Of a stretch of DNA of 64,000 nucleotides, positions 24,299 to 33,162 are shown one piece after another. A program made the translations under genes and the position numbers. Each line of letters opens with the position of its first letter. The first letter of the stretch is position 1. Origin of the DNA: Marinovum sp034669705 (lineage in GTDB: Bacteria > Pseudomonadota > Alphaproteobacteria > Rhodobacterales > Rhodobacteraceae); NCBI RefSeq assembly GCF_034669705.1, contig NZ_JAXMOR010000003.1, forward strand, positions 1-64,000, in the 5' to 3' direction. The notes under the pieces were generated by a model. The model was not told the origin of the DNA, did no database searches, and saw only the letters and a program-made list of their open reading frames with translations.

Positions 24299-25402
24299 CT
24301 ACCGGACAACGAACTCCGCGTGCAGCGCTCCAGCAGCCTTGATCGCCTTGAGGATATCGATCATGTCGCGGGGCGCCACGCCCAGCGCATTGAGGCCCGC
24401 CACCACTTCAGACAGCGAGGTGCCGTCGGGCACCTCGGCGAGGTTGATGCCCGGCTCTTCCTCGAGCTCGGCTCTTGTGCGCGGCACGATGACCGTTTCG
24501 CCTTCGGCAAAGGGATTGGGTTGCACCGCGACCGGCGCCTCCTCGATCCGCAACGTCAGGTTTCCCTGTGACACCGCGACCCGCGAGATGCGCACGTCCT
24601 CGCCCATGACAATGGTGCCGGAGCGTTGATCGACAACGACCCGCGCCTTGCGTTCCGGTTCGACCAGAATATTCTCGATCCGGCCCAGGGCATGAGCCGG
24701 AGACGCCATGCGGGTGGCTATGATATCAAGCCGCACGGTACCGGAATCGAGCATCAGCGCCACCGGTCGACCGAATGCCCGGTTGATCGCCGCCTCGATC
24801 CGGCCGGCGGTGGTGAAATCCGGTTCGCGCAGGGCGAGCCTGAGGATTTCCAGCGATGTCAGATCGAAGTCCACCTCGCGCTCGATACGTGCGCCCGCGG
24901 GAATGACGCCGGCGGTCGGCACGCCGAAGGTGACTTGCCCGGCATCGCCTTCGGCTTTTGCCCCACCGGAAATAACTGTCCCTTGGGCGACGGCATAGAT
25001 CTCGCCGTCAGCGGCATTCAAGGGTGTCATGATCAGGGTCCCGCCGAGCAGGCTCTTGGCGTCGCCGATTGCCGAGACGGTCACATCGATCATGCCGCCG
25101 GACCGAGCAAAGGGCGGCAGGGTGGCGGTGACAAAGACGGCCGCGACGTTCTTGGGGCGAAACTGTTCGCCGGTCACGTTCACACCCAGACGCTCGAGGA
25201 TATTACTCATGATCTCTTCGGTGAACGGTGCGTTGCGCAACCCGTCGCCGGAGCCGTCGAGGCCCACCACCAGCCCGTAGCCGACGAGGTCATTGCCGCG
25301 CACACCGTCGAATTCGACCAGGTCCTTGATGCGGATCGGATTGGCGGCAGCGGTCAGTGGCGCGAACAGGGCAATCATCAAGAGAAGACAGCGAAGCAGC
25401 AT
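24299..25402 (-). CDS. flgI: Flagellar P-ring protein FlgI
   Basis: A 367-residue periplasmic P-ring subunit. The signal peptide ends near AAANPIRIKDL. Conserved FlgI blocks include VRGNDLVGYGLVVGLDGSGD, FRPKNVAAVFVTATLPPFARSG and the C-terminal SLSEVVAGLNALGVAPRDMIDILKAIKAAGALHAEFVVR. I place the start at the ATG at 25402, which has an excellent GAGGTGA 5 nt upstream; a GTG at 25411 overlapping the flgL stop is possible. It is the last gene of the flgE-flgK-flgL-flgI operon. Confidence 0.95.
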   Translation of the reverse strand: MLLRCLLLMIALFAPLTAAANPIRIKDLVEFDGVRGNDLVGYGLVVGLDGSGDGLRNAPFTEEIMSNILERLGVNVTGEQFRPKNVAAVFVTATLPPFARSGGMIDVTVSAIGDAKSLLGGTLIMTPLNAADGEIYAVAQGTVISGGAKAEGDAGQVTFGVPTAGVIPAGARIEREVDFDLTSLEILRLALREPDFTTAGRIEAAINRAFGRPVALMLDSGTVRLDIIATRMASPAHALGRIENILVEPERKARVVVDQRSGTIVMGEDVRISRVAVSQGNLTLRIEEAPVAVQPNPFAEGETVIVPRTRAELEEEPGINLAEVPDGTSLSEVVAGLNALGVAPRDMIDILKAIKAAGALHAEFVVR

Positions 25403-25407
25403 GGAGA

Positions 25408-26415
25408 TCACCTCATGTAATCCAGCAGGCTCATGCGAGACGCGCGCACGGTGACGGCATAGAGTGTCTCGATCTGCGTCTGGACCAGTTCGAACCGTGT
25501 TGCGGCCTCGTATTGATCGGCCGACAGCAAGGTGTTGCGTGACATTTCCAGCGCAAGGCCCGCGGCCTCGTTGCGCACCTTGCTGTCCTCGATCCGCGAC
25601 TGGACGATGCCGAGACCAGCGATGACCCCGGTCAGGTCAGGCTGCAGCGCAATCAGCTCGGTGCCGGCCGAGATGACCATGCTTTCGCGAAGGTCGTCGG
25701 CAAACCCGAGGCTCACGTCGGCAGCAAGCGCGGCCTTGGCAGTGGCTTTCAGCGCATCGCGAAAGACCTGGTCGTCGGCGCGAAGGCTCAAACCCAGGCG
25801 GAGGTCTTCGGACAGTTGCAACGGCGTGCCATCCTCGGTGTCTCCCTCGTACCCGTCGGCTTCGAACCCGCCGCCGCTGTCGAACCAGGTGTCGAGTGCC
25901 GCTTGCACACCCGTCAGCGTGACCTCGCCGGAGAGCACGCCCCGCAGGGCGGTCAGCATGTCCTCTGGCGGAGCCAGCGCGGCAGACCCATAGGCGGCGC
26001 CGGCGAACAGGGATCGCCCGGCCGCCCGGGTGTTGAGATGGCTGACCAGAGCGGTAAACGCCTGTTCGGCATCGAAGGAGGCCGTAGTCACCGCAATGGT
26101 CGATCCACCCTGCCCGGCAAGCACCAGGCCGGTCGATAGATCGGAGGTGACCGCCTGCACCGCGCCGAGGGCAGTCTGCATCGCAGTCGTCAGGGTCTCG
26201 CTCTCGGCGATCGCGAAGCCGTAACCCTGCTGCATGGACAGGCTGCGTTCGATATCGCCGAGATGGGCGTAATCGCCGCGCAGGTGGCTGCGGGTGTCGG
26301 CCACCCTCCCGGTTGTGAGCTCGGTCTGCAGGCGCGCGGTCTCGGAGGTCAGATGGGTCTGGCGCTGGCGCAGCATGTAGCTTTGCGAGAGGTCGCCAAT
26401 CGTGGTCAGGTTCAT
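25408..26415 (-). CDS. flgL: Flagellar hook-filament junction protein FlgL
   Basis: A 335-residue protein with flagellin-like ends: N-terminal LSQSYMLRQRQTHLTSETARLQTELTTGRVAD and C-terminal LSADQYEAATRFELVQTQIETLYAVTVRASRMSLLDYMR. The middle (about 110-260) is variable. It overlaps flgK by 4 bp. FlgL forms the junction ring next to the filament. Sequence divergence from enterobacterial FlgL is large but the order flgK-flgL and the ends make the call secure. Confidence 0.9.
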   Translation of the reverse strand: MNLTTIGDLSQSYMLRQRQTHLTSETARLQTELTTGRVADTRSHLRGDYAHLGDIERSLSMQQGYGFAIAESETLTTAMQTALGAVQAVTSDLSTGLVLAGQGGSTIAVTTASFDAEQAFTALVSHLNTRAAGRSLFAGAAYGSAALAPPEDMLTALRGVLSGEVTLTGVQAALDTWFDSGGGFEADGYEGDTEDGTPLQLSEDLRLGLSLRADDQVFRDALKATAKAALAADVSLGFADDLRESMVISAGTELIALQPDLTGVIAGLGIVQSRIEDSKVRNEAAGLALEMSRNTLLSADQYEAATRFELVQTQIETLYAVTVRASRMSLLDYMR

Positions 26416-27872
26416 CGGCCGATCCCCAGCAATACATCGATCATTTCATCAACGGTGCGGAGCACCTGCGCATTGGCCGCATAGGCCTTTTCGATCTGCA
26501 TGAGCTTCTGAAGCTCGGTGTCGGAATCGACGCCGGTGCGCAGCTTCTGCTCGGTGAGCTCATTGCTGCGGGCCGCGGCGAAGCTCAGACGATCCTCGTT
26601 GCGGGTCAGGTCAGCGCCGACCCCGGACAGCAACGTCGAGGTCAGCGAGGCGAGGGTGTCGGTTAAACCGGATCTGCTGCCGGAGGCGATGGTCTCGGCC
26701 TCGGCCAGCCGGTCGATCATCGACAGCAGCAGGCGGCCGTCGCCGGGACTGCCCTTGCCGGCCGCATAAAGCCCGTCGCGCAGGCGCCAGCTGGCCCCGC
26801 CGCCTTCGGGATCGACCTGTGCATTCAGGGCAATGCGGCGGGACAGGCCGGTTTCGTTGACCGGGTCGAAGGCCAGACCGCCATCGGTGAACAGCCCCGG
26901 ATCGCCGCTGCCGATACTGGGATCAAAGCCGCTGTCCTGGAACCGATCGACCAGGTTGCGCGCCAGAGCGGCGACCTCGGTCTGATAGCCGGTGAGGGTC
27001 TCGTCACGCAGTTCGAACAGCGCGGCGAGGCTGCCGCCGGCGACCCGGCTGGTGGCGCCGGAGGCGTGGATGTCGAACCCGTCGATGCCCAGCCCCGAAA
27101 GGCCGCCATTCTCGAGGGTCCTGAATTCGGTCACCATGTTGGTGGCGGTGAACTCGATCTCGGCAGCCCTGCCGTCGAGCAGGACGGCCCCGGAAGTCGT
27201 GACCAGCGCGACGGCACTTCTGTCACGCGACAGGACCCGCAGGGGGACGACTTCGGAGACCCGGTCGATCGTCTCCTGGCGGATGTCCTGCAGCGCCTGG
27301 GCGTTCTCGCCATTGGCCACGGCGCTGACGATCCGGCTGTTGAGTTCGGCGATGTCTGACAGATGACTGTTGAGGGTCTCTACCGTCTTGCCGATCTGGC
27401 CGTCGATCTCGGTGCGCAGCGCCTGCAGCTTGTCCGAGGTGCCGCGCAGGGCCCCGGCAACGTCACCGGCGGCCGAGACCGCGGCGTCGAGCCGGATGCC
27501 TTGGTCGGGGCGCGCCGCTGCCGAGACCAGAGAGGTCTCGAAACGGGTCATCAGGTCGGCGAGCGCGCCGGGCGTATCCGGCGTGCCGAAGACCTGCTCG
27601 ACACGGGCGAGGTAACTGTTGGCCGTGCCCAGCTCGGCCGTGCTGGCCTGGGCCCGGCGCCATTCGCTCAGCAGCGTCGGGTTGACCGAGCGGGTGACCC
27701 CCACCACCTCGACCCCGCCGGCGGTGCCCGTCGCCCGGGCGGCGATCTCGAGATTGCGCGTGGCGTAACTCTCGTTGGTGGCATTGGCCAGGTTGGAGGC
27801 GACCAGCTCGGCCGCCAGCGACGAGGCACGCAACCCCGACAGGGCGTTGGATATGGATCCTGAAAAGGACAT
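26412..27872 (-). CDS. flgK: Flagellar hook-associated protein FlgK
   Basis: A 486-residue hook-filament junction protein. The N-terminus carries the rod/hook motif (LVASNLANATNESYATRNLEIAAR, about residues 24-47) and the C-terminus the VDSDTELQKLMQIEKAYAANAQVLRTVDEMIDVLLGIGR helix. It is shorter than enterobacterial FlgK. It lies 28 nt after flgE and overlaps flgL by 4 bp, so the operon order is flgE-flgK-flgL-flgI. Confidence 0.93.
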   Translation of the reverse strand: MSFSGSISNALSGLRASSLAAELVASNLANATNESYATRNLEIAARATGTAGGVEVVGVTRSVNPTLLSEWRRAQASTAELGTANSYLARVEQVFGTPDTPGALADLMTRFETSLVSAAARPDQGIRLDAAVSAAGDVAGALRGTSDKLQALRTEIDGQIGKTVETLNSHLSDIAELNSRIVSAVANGENAQALQDIRQETIDRVSEVVPLRVLSRDRSAVALVTTSGAVLLDGRAAEIEFTATNMVTEFRTLENGGLSGLGIDGFDIHASGATSRVAGGSLAALFELRDETLTGYQTEVAALARNLVDRFQDSGFDPSIGSGDPGLFTDGGLAFDPVNETGLSRRIALNAQVDPEGGGASWRLRDGLYAAGKGSPGDGRLLLSMIDRLAEAETIASGSRSGLTDTLASLTSTLLSGVGADLTRNEDRLSFAAARSNELTEQKLRTGVDSDTELQKLMQIEKAYAANAQVLRTVDEMIDVLLGIGR

Positions 27873-27900
27873 GGCTCACCTCGGTTCCGGCTGTCTCGCC

Positions 27901-29199
27901 TCAGCGTTTGATATTGGTGGTTTCCTGCAGCATCTCGTCGACGGTCTGGATCAACTTGGCGTTCGACGAATAGGCCCGCTGGGTCTGGATCATCGAGGTC
28001 AGCTCGGCCGCCACATCGGTGGTGGATTCCTCGCGCGAGAAGGATTTGATGTCGCCGGTCGGGCCTTCGCCGGAGTCCCAGAGGAAGAAGGCACCGCTTT
28101 CCTTCGAGGGGCGGTAGGTCTGCTGGTCCAGCGCCTCGAGCCCGTTCGGATTGGGCAGGTCGACCAGCGGGATCTGGTAGATCCGCTTGGTCACGCCGCT
28201 GTCGAAGCGGGCAAAGACATTCCCGGTCTCGTCGACCTCGACCGAGGTCATGTTGCCGACGGTCGATCCGTCCTTGTTGATCGAAATCGGGGCAAAGCTG
28301 TCGGAAAGCTGCGAGAGGCCCTGGGTATCGCCGACCGCTCCGATGTTCACGGTGATCGGGCCGCCGTCGGCTGCGACCACCATGTCGCCAGAGGCAGGAT
28401 CATAGGTCCCGCCCGAGACGGTTGTGACCGAGGCGATGGTGCCGCCGCTGGTGCGGCTGTCGTCGAACGTCAGGACATATTCGCCCACGACCGCCCCGCC
28501 GGAGGCGGAATCGGTCATTACCAGGGTCCATTCATTCGACGATCCGGTGGCCGCCACCGTCGGCGTGAAGGTCATCGACAGGCTCTGCGAGGTGCCGAGA
28601 TTGTCGAAATACTCGACCGACAGGTTGTAGGGGTCGCCCGAGGAGCCCGCCGCCGTATCGGTGGCCGGCAGGTTCAGCCGGGTGTCGATCGAGGTGGTCG
28701 GATCGCCGATCAGGTTGAGCGAGAACTGCACCGGTTCGAGCCCGTCCGAGGTATCGCGCGAGAACGGCGGGATCGAGCCGTCGAGCGCCGCCGGCCAGCC
28801 CATCAGGATCATCCCGGTGGAGGTGCTGAGATAGCCCTGTTCGTCGACCCGGAACGAGCCGGTGGTGGCCAGCAGCATCTCCGGATCGGAGGTACCGGCC
28901 CGCACCTCAGACGCCGGCGTCACCGGCAACATGCCGCGACCGCGCACCGCAAGATCGGTGGGGTTCGCCGTGCTGACCAGCGAACCGCTCTGGTCGATGA
29001 GCCGCTGGGTCACCGTCTGCACCCCGCCGGCGGTATAGGACCTGCCGGAATCGCTCAGCACCAGGGACTGGAAATCCGCCTCGACCCGCTTGTAGCCGTA
29101 AGTCGAGGAATTGGCGATATTGTCCGAGATGGTGGCCAGGCGGTTGGCATTCGCCGCCAGCCCGGCCACACCGGCATTGAGGGAAGAGGAAATCGTCAT
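27901..29199 (-). CDS. flgE: Flagellar hook protein FlgE
   Basis: A 432-residue hook subunit starting MTISSSLNAGVAGLAANANRL, with the NIANSSTYGYKRVEADF motif near residues 28-45 and the C-terminal AAELTSMIQTQRAYSSNAKLIQTVDEMLQETTNIKR helix. The centre contains hook-type beta domains. The ATG at 29199 has AAGG upstream; an in-frame ATG 21 nt earlier is less likely. Hook length is expected to be set by the FliK-like protein encoded at the left edge of the window. Confidence 0.95.
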   Translation of the reverse strand: MTISSSLNAGVAGLAANANRLATISDNIANSSTYGYKRVEADFQSLVLSDSGRSYTAGGVQTVTQRLIDQSGSLVSTANPTDLAVRGRGMLPVTPASEVRAGTSDPEMLLATTGSFRVDEQGYLSTSTGMILMGWPAALDGSIPPFSRDTSDGLEPVQFSLNLIGDPTTSIDTRLNLPATDTAAGSSGDPYNLSVEYFDNLGTSQSLSMTFTPTVAATGSSNEWTLVMTDSASGGAVVGEYVLTFDDSRTSGGTIASVTTVSGGTYDPASGDMVVAADGGPITVNIGAVGDTQGLSQLSDSFAPISINKDGSTVGNMTSVEVDETGNVFARFDSGVTKRIYQIPLVDLPNPNGLEALDQQTYRPSKESGAFFLWDSGEGPTGDIKSFSREESTTDVAAELTSMIQTQRAYSSNAKLIQTVDEMLQETTNIKR

Positions 29200-29251
29200 G
29201 GACACGCCTTTCTGCTGCATCGGGGTGATGCAACAGATAGACTCGGTGGCC

Positions 29252-29266
29252 TTAACAGCGCGCTAA
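29252..29266. promoter_or_regulatory. CtrA-like box (TTAA-N7-CTAA) upstream of flgE
   Basis: TTAA at 29252-29255 and CTAA at 29263-29266 with exactly 7 bp between; each is followed by C (TTAAC and CTAAC). One mismatch from TTAA-N7-TTAA. It lies 53 bp upstream of the flgE start and 12 bp before the 3' end of motB would be met from the left. Confidence 0.5.
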
Positions 29267-29277
29267 CAGCTAAAATC

Positions 29278-30129
29278 CTACAGGCTTTGCTGCCTCAGAA
29301 AGATCACCTCGAGCCGGCTGTTGCGCAGCGCCAGCGGATTGTCATCGGCAAGCTCGCGGTCGGCATGGCCGGTCACCCGCGCCACATCGCGTGGAGGCAG
29401 GCCCTCGAGCTCGAGCATGCCGCGGAACACCTGCGCCCGTTGCACCGACCGGTCCCACGACACGTTGCGCCGCACCACGATCGGACTGGTCGGCACATGG
29501 CCCTCGATGGCCAGCGGGTTGTCCACCGTGCGGGCCGCCTCGGTCAGGGCATCGGCCAGCACCGCCAGCACCTCGGTCGGATTGCCAAGATCATCAAACA
29601 GCCGGCTGTCGGCCAGTTCGAAGAGCTCGAGCACAAGCCCCTCGTCGGTGGTCTTCATCACCACGTGTTTCAGCGCGTTCTCGGCCACCATGCTTTCGCC
29701 ACCGCGGCCATAGAGCGCCTCCTTGATGGTGTTGACCTGCTCTGCAAACCGCTTGCCCTCGCCCTCCTCGCCGGAGATATCTGTGCCGGTGTCGCCGCGG
29801 GCCTTGTCGCCATTGGTCGGATGCTTGCTCGAGGCGCCGGTGCCGTTCTGCGGCAGGGTCTCTTCCGAAAACACGCTGTCGCCGCCAAAGGCACCGCTGC
29901 CGCCGCCCGACACACGGTTGATCGGAATGGTCGGCGCGAAGTAATCCGCCAACCCCTTGCGTTGTTTCTCTGTTGTCGCGTTCAACAGCCACATCAAAAG
30001 GAAAAACGCCATCATCGCGGTCACGAAGTCCGCGTAAGCGACCTTCCAGGCACCACCATGGTGCCCGTCGCCCTTGACAACTTTTTTCCGTTTGATGATG
30101 ACCGGCGCGACGTTTCCGTCAGCACTCAT
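29278..30129 (-). CDS. motB: Flagellar motor stator protein MotB
   Basis: A 283-residue stator subunit. A basic cytoplasmic N-terminus precedes one membrane helix with the proton-accepting Asp (D34 in the WKVAYADFVTAMMAFF segment). The plug region and a Gly/Ser/Thr-rich linker follow, then an OmpA-like peptidoglycan-binding domain (LAIEGHVPTSP; DRSVQRAQVFRGML; GHADRELADDNPLALRNSRLEVIFL). The gene is separated from motA by about 9 kb. It ends 78 bp before the flgE start, transcribed in the same direction. Confidence 0.95.
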   Translation of the reverse strand: MSADGNVAPVIIKRKKVVKGDGHHGGAWKVAYADFVTAMMAFFLLMWLLNATTEKQRKGLADYFAPTIPINRVSGGGSGAFGGDSVFSEETLPQNGTGASSKHPTNGDKARGDTGTDISGEEGEGKRFAEQVNTIKEALYGRGGESMVAENALKHVVMKTTDEGLVLELFELADSRLFDDLGNPTEVLAVLADALTEAARTVDNPLAIEGHVPTSPIVVRRNVSWDRSVQRAQVFRGMLELEGLPPRDVARVTGHADRELADDNPLALRNSRLEVIFLRQQSL

Positions 30130-30177
30130 GGTCTCACCACCCTATTTCACCCAAGGAAAGGGATAGAAGATCAGCTC

Positions 30178-30192
30178 TTACCGCTGACTTAA
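30178..30192. promoter_or_regulatory. CtrA-like box (TTAC-N7-TTAA) upstream of motB
   Basis: TTAC at 30178-30181 and TTAA at 30189-30192, 7 bp apart, 49 bp upstream of the motB start in the 209-bp gap between motB and yjbH. One mismatch from consensus. Confidence 0.4.
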
Positions 30193-30338
30193 CAGCTACA
30201 ATTCGCGGTGTTTCCGCCCCGCGTTGACGGATCGTTCATATTTTACCACAGGGCCCGGGCAATCGCTCGCGGTGTCATGGACTTGCCGGAGTTTGCCGCC
30301 TATCACTGTGGTCAAGACTATAGGGACGGGGCGATTTC

Positions 30339-32459
30339 ATGCCGAATACGTTGACAGCCACCCTGCGGGGCAGCGTCGCCGCGACACTGGCGGGCCTGAC
30401 CGTGCTGGCCGCGCCGACCGCCATCGCCGAGGGCATTCCATCCTACAACCTCTACGGCCTGCCCGGCCTGATCGACATGCCGACCGCCCGGGTCGCACCC
30501 GACGCGACGATCTCGACGACGCTCGGCGGCGGCGGCACCCAGGCCAGGGCCACCCTGAGCTTTCAGATCACGCCGCGGCTGTCGGGCTCGTTCCGCTATT
30601 CGCGGATCTCGGATTTCAGTGCCCGCGGCGCCGTCGACGGCGTGTTCTACGACCGCAGCTTCGACCTGCGCTATCAGGTGCTGCAAGAGGGCGACTACCT
30701 GCCCGACATCACGATCGGTCTGCAGGATTTCATCGGCACCGGCCTCTATGGCGGCGAGTACCTGGTGGCGACCAAGGAGGTCCTTCCGGGGCTCGACGTC
30801 ACCGGCGGCATCGGCTGGGGGCGGCTGGGGTCGCGCAATCCCTTTGCAACTCTCGGCGACCGGCCCGAGGAACTGCTGGGCGAAGGCGGACTTCCAACCT
30901 ATGACCGCTGGTTCCGCGGCGATGCCGCGGGCTTCGGCGGGCTGAGCTACGCGGTGAGCGAGCGGCTGGCCTTTTCGGCGGAATACAGCTCCGATACCTA
31001 TGCGGCAGAGCGCACCCGGGGCGAGCATGACGACGACTCGCCCTGGAATTTCGGCATCGACTACCGGCTCGCCAGTGGCGGCCAGCTGTCGCTCTATCAC
31101 CTCTACGGCAATACTATCGGCGTGCAGTTCAGCGCGCATATCAACCCGAAGACCTCGGCCGTTCCCGGCGGTGGCGAGAGCGCACCGGTGCCGGTGGCGC
31201 CGCGCGCGCCCGGCGCGGCCAGCGATCTTGGCTGGGTGACCGCGGGCACCGGCAGCTATCGCAGCTCGCTCGAGACCGCGATGACCAACGACGGGCTGGT
31301 GCTCGAGGGGATGACGCTGGAGCCGCGCCGCGCCGTGGTGCGGCTGCGCAACCCGCGCTATGGCCAGGTGCCGCAGGCCATTGGCCGCACCGCCCGCGCC
31401 ATGACCCGCGTCCTGCCCGCCTCGATCGAAACCTTCGTGATCGTGCCGGTTGTCAACGGCATGGCGCTTTCGGCGGTGACGCTGCAGCGCTCGGACCTCG
31501 AGGCGCTTGAGCATCGCGACAATGCCGAGATGTTGGCCCGCGCCGCGATCACCGACGGGTTCGGACGCGCGCCCTCGGCGTTTGACGACGAGTATCCGCG
31601 CTTTGGCTGGGCGATCGCGCCCTATGCGCAATACTCGGTCTTCGACCCGGAAAGCCCGCTGCGCGCCGATTTCGGCATCCGCGCCAAGGCCAGCTATCGG
31701 CCCACCCCCAACCTGGTGCTCTCGGGCTCGCTCACCAAGCGACTGTCCGGCAACCTGTCGGACATCGACCGCAAGGATGACGACGCCCTGCCGCTGGTGC
31801 GGACGGAAAAGGCCCGCTACGCCAAGGAAGGCGACCCGGCGATCGAAACCCTCACATTGGCCCATTACGGTCGCGTGGCACCCAATGTCTACAGCCGCGT
31901 CACCGCCGGCTATCTCGAGGAGATGTACGCCGGCGTTTCTGGCGAGCTGTTGTGGAAACCGGTCGACAGCCGCTTGGCACTGGGCGCCGAGGTCAATTAC
32001 GTCAAGCCGCGCGACTTCGACCAGATGCTCGGCCTGCGCTCCTCCGAGACCCGCACCGGCACCATCCCTGACGTCAACGGCCATGTCTCGGCCTATTACG
32101 ACTTCGGCAACGGCTTTCACGGTCAGCTTGATGTCGGCAGCTACCTCGCCGGCGATCTCGGCGCCACGGTCGCTCTCGACCGCGAATTCGTGAACGGCTG
32201 GCGGGTCGGCGCCTATGCCACCGTGACCAACACCAAGTTCGAGGACTTCGGCGAAGGCTCCTTCGACAAGGGCATCCGGATCACCATCCCGCTGGGCGCG
32301 GTCTCGGGCCAGCCCTCGACGGAGCGCAGCGAATTCGCAATCCAGTCGCTGACCCGCGATGGCGGCGCGCGGCTGAATGTCGACGGGCGGCTGTATGAAG
32401 AGGTGCGCAGTTACCACCAGCCCGAGATGGCCAAGAGCTGGGGCAAGTTCTGGAGATGA
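30339..32459 (+). CDS. yjbH: YjbH-domain outer-membrane protein of exopolysaccharide export
   Basis: A 706-residue protein with a signal peptide (cleavage near residue 30, TAIAEG). The mature protein begins with the YjbH-type opening PSYNLYGLPGLIDMPTARVAPDATISTTLGG, continues with alternating aromatic beta strands (FRYSRISDF; YDRSFDLRYQVLQEGDYLPDITIGLQDFIGTGLYGGEYLVA), and ends in strands closing a beta barrel. The family (GfcD/YjbH) forms large outer-membrane barrels for extracellular polysaccharide secretion. yjbF follows with a 4-bp overlap; yjbE and yjbG homologues are not present. Confidence 0.88.
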   Translation: MPNTLTATLRGSVAATLAGLTVLAAPTAIAEGIPSYNLYGLPGLIDMPTARVAPDATISTTLGGGGTQARATLSFQITPRLSGSFRYSRISDFSARGAVDGVFYDRSFDLRYQVLQEGDYLPDITIGLQDFIGTGLYGGEYLVATKEVLPGLDVTGGIGWGRLGSRNPFATLGDRPEELLGEGGLPTYDRWFRGDAAGFGGLSYAVSERLAFSAEYSSDTYAAERTRGEHDDDSPWNFGIDYRLASGGQLSLYHLYGNTIGVQFSAHINPKTSAVPGGGESAPVPVAPRAPGAASDLGWVTAGTGSYRSSLETAMTNDGLVLEGMTLEPRRAVVRLRNPRYGQVPQAIGRTARAMTRVLPASIETFVIVPVVNGMALSAVTLQRSDLEALEHRDNAEMLARAAITDGFGRAPSAFDDEYPRFGWAIAPYAQYSVFDPESPLRADFGIRAKASYRPTPNLVLSGSLTKRLSGNLSDIDRKDDDALPLVRTEKARYAKEGDPAIETLTLAHYGRVAPNVYSRVTAGYLEEMYAGVSGELLWKPVDSRLALGAEVNYVKPRDFDQMLGLRSSETRTGTIPDVNGHVSAYYDFGNGFHGQLDVGSYLAGDLGATVALDREFVNGWRVGAYATVTNTKFEDFGEGSFDKGIRITIPLGAVSGQPSTERSEFAIQSLTRDGGARLNVDGRLYEEVRSYHQPEMAKSWGKFWR

Positions 32460-33157
32460 GCGTGACACAGGTGCAACGGCGGACCGGCCGCTTCGGTCTT
32501 GGCAAGCTTCTGGCGCTGGGCTGCGCCACCCTTCTCGCGGCCTGTTCCGGTGGCGAGAACCTGAGCAGCGACGCCGGTTCTCTGGTCAGGGACACCTTTG
32601 CCAACCGGCTGAGCGGCAGGGGAAATTCCGGACCAGCGCGGGTCACGCCCGAACAGGCGCAACAGGCCGCGGCGCAAAGCACGCAGCCGCTGGTGCTGAT
32701 CGATTTCCCGCGCGTCGGCTCGAACGCGCTGATCCTCAAGATCGCGCAAAACGGTCCGGTCACCACTTTTGCCACCGCCTCGCGGCAGACGGTCTCGCTG
32801 GAAAACGGGCTTGCCCGCGGCAGCCGTGGTCTTGGCGGCGACCTGATGTCGGCGAGCTTTGGCAACCTGCCCAGCCTGATCGCCAACCGCCGCAGCGGCA
32901 CGATCCGGCGCGAGATGCGGTTCCTTGATGGCGAGGACATCACCGTCCGCTTCCAGTTCACCTGCGAGGTTCAGGTCGACGGCCCCTCTCCCGTGGTCAA
33001 GGGCACCACGGCGATGATCGAGACCTGCAAGGAAGACGGCACCTGGTTCGTCTTCAACAACAAGTACGCGGTCGACGGCCGCGGCCGCGTTGTCGCCTCG
33101 GAACAATGGTTCGGCAACCGGCTCGGCATGGCCAACCTGAAACACCTGCGGTTCTGA
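32456..33157 (+). CDS. yjbF: YjbF-family (GfcB-like) lipoprotein
   Basis: A 233-residue lipoprotein with an N-terminal signal and lipobox LLAAC (Cys30). The C-terminal half (VKGTTAMIETCKEDGTWFVFNNKYAVDGRGRVVASEQWFGNRLGMANLKHLR) matches the YjbF/GfcB family. It overlaps yjbH by 4 bp, and the pair is a known partnership in capsule or exopolysaccharide operons of Escherichia coli and Rhodobacteraceae. The start at 32456 is the ATG inside the yjbH stop region. It converges with the dehydratase gene that follows. Confidence 0.88.
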   Translation: MSVTQVQRRTGRFGLGKLLALGCATLLAACSGGENLSSDAGSLVRDTFANRLSGRGNSGPARVTPEQAQQAAAQSTQPLVLIDFPRVGSNALILKIAQNGPVTTFATASRQTVSLENGLARGSRGLGGDLMSASFGNLPSLIANRRSGTIRREMRFLDGEDITVRFQFTCEVQVDGPSPVVKGTTAMIETCKEDGTWFVFNNKYAVDGRGRVVASEQWFGNRLGMANLKHLRF

Positions 33158-33162
33158 TCCGC

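Noticed and set aside
27775..30192. 805-codon plus-strand open frame opposite flgE and motB
   Set aside because: Same shadow effect; flgE and motB have clear motifs and ribosome binding sites on the other strand.
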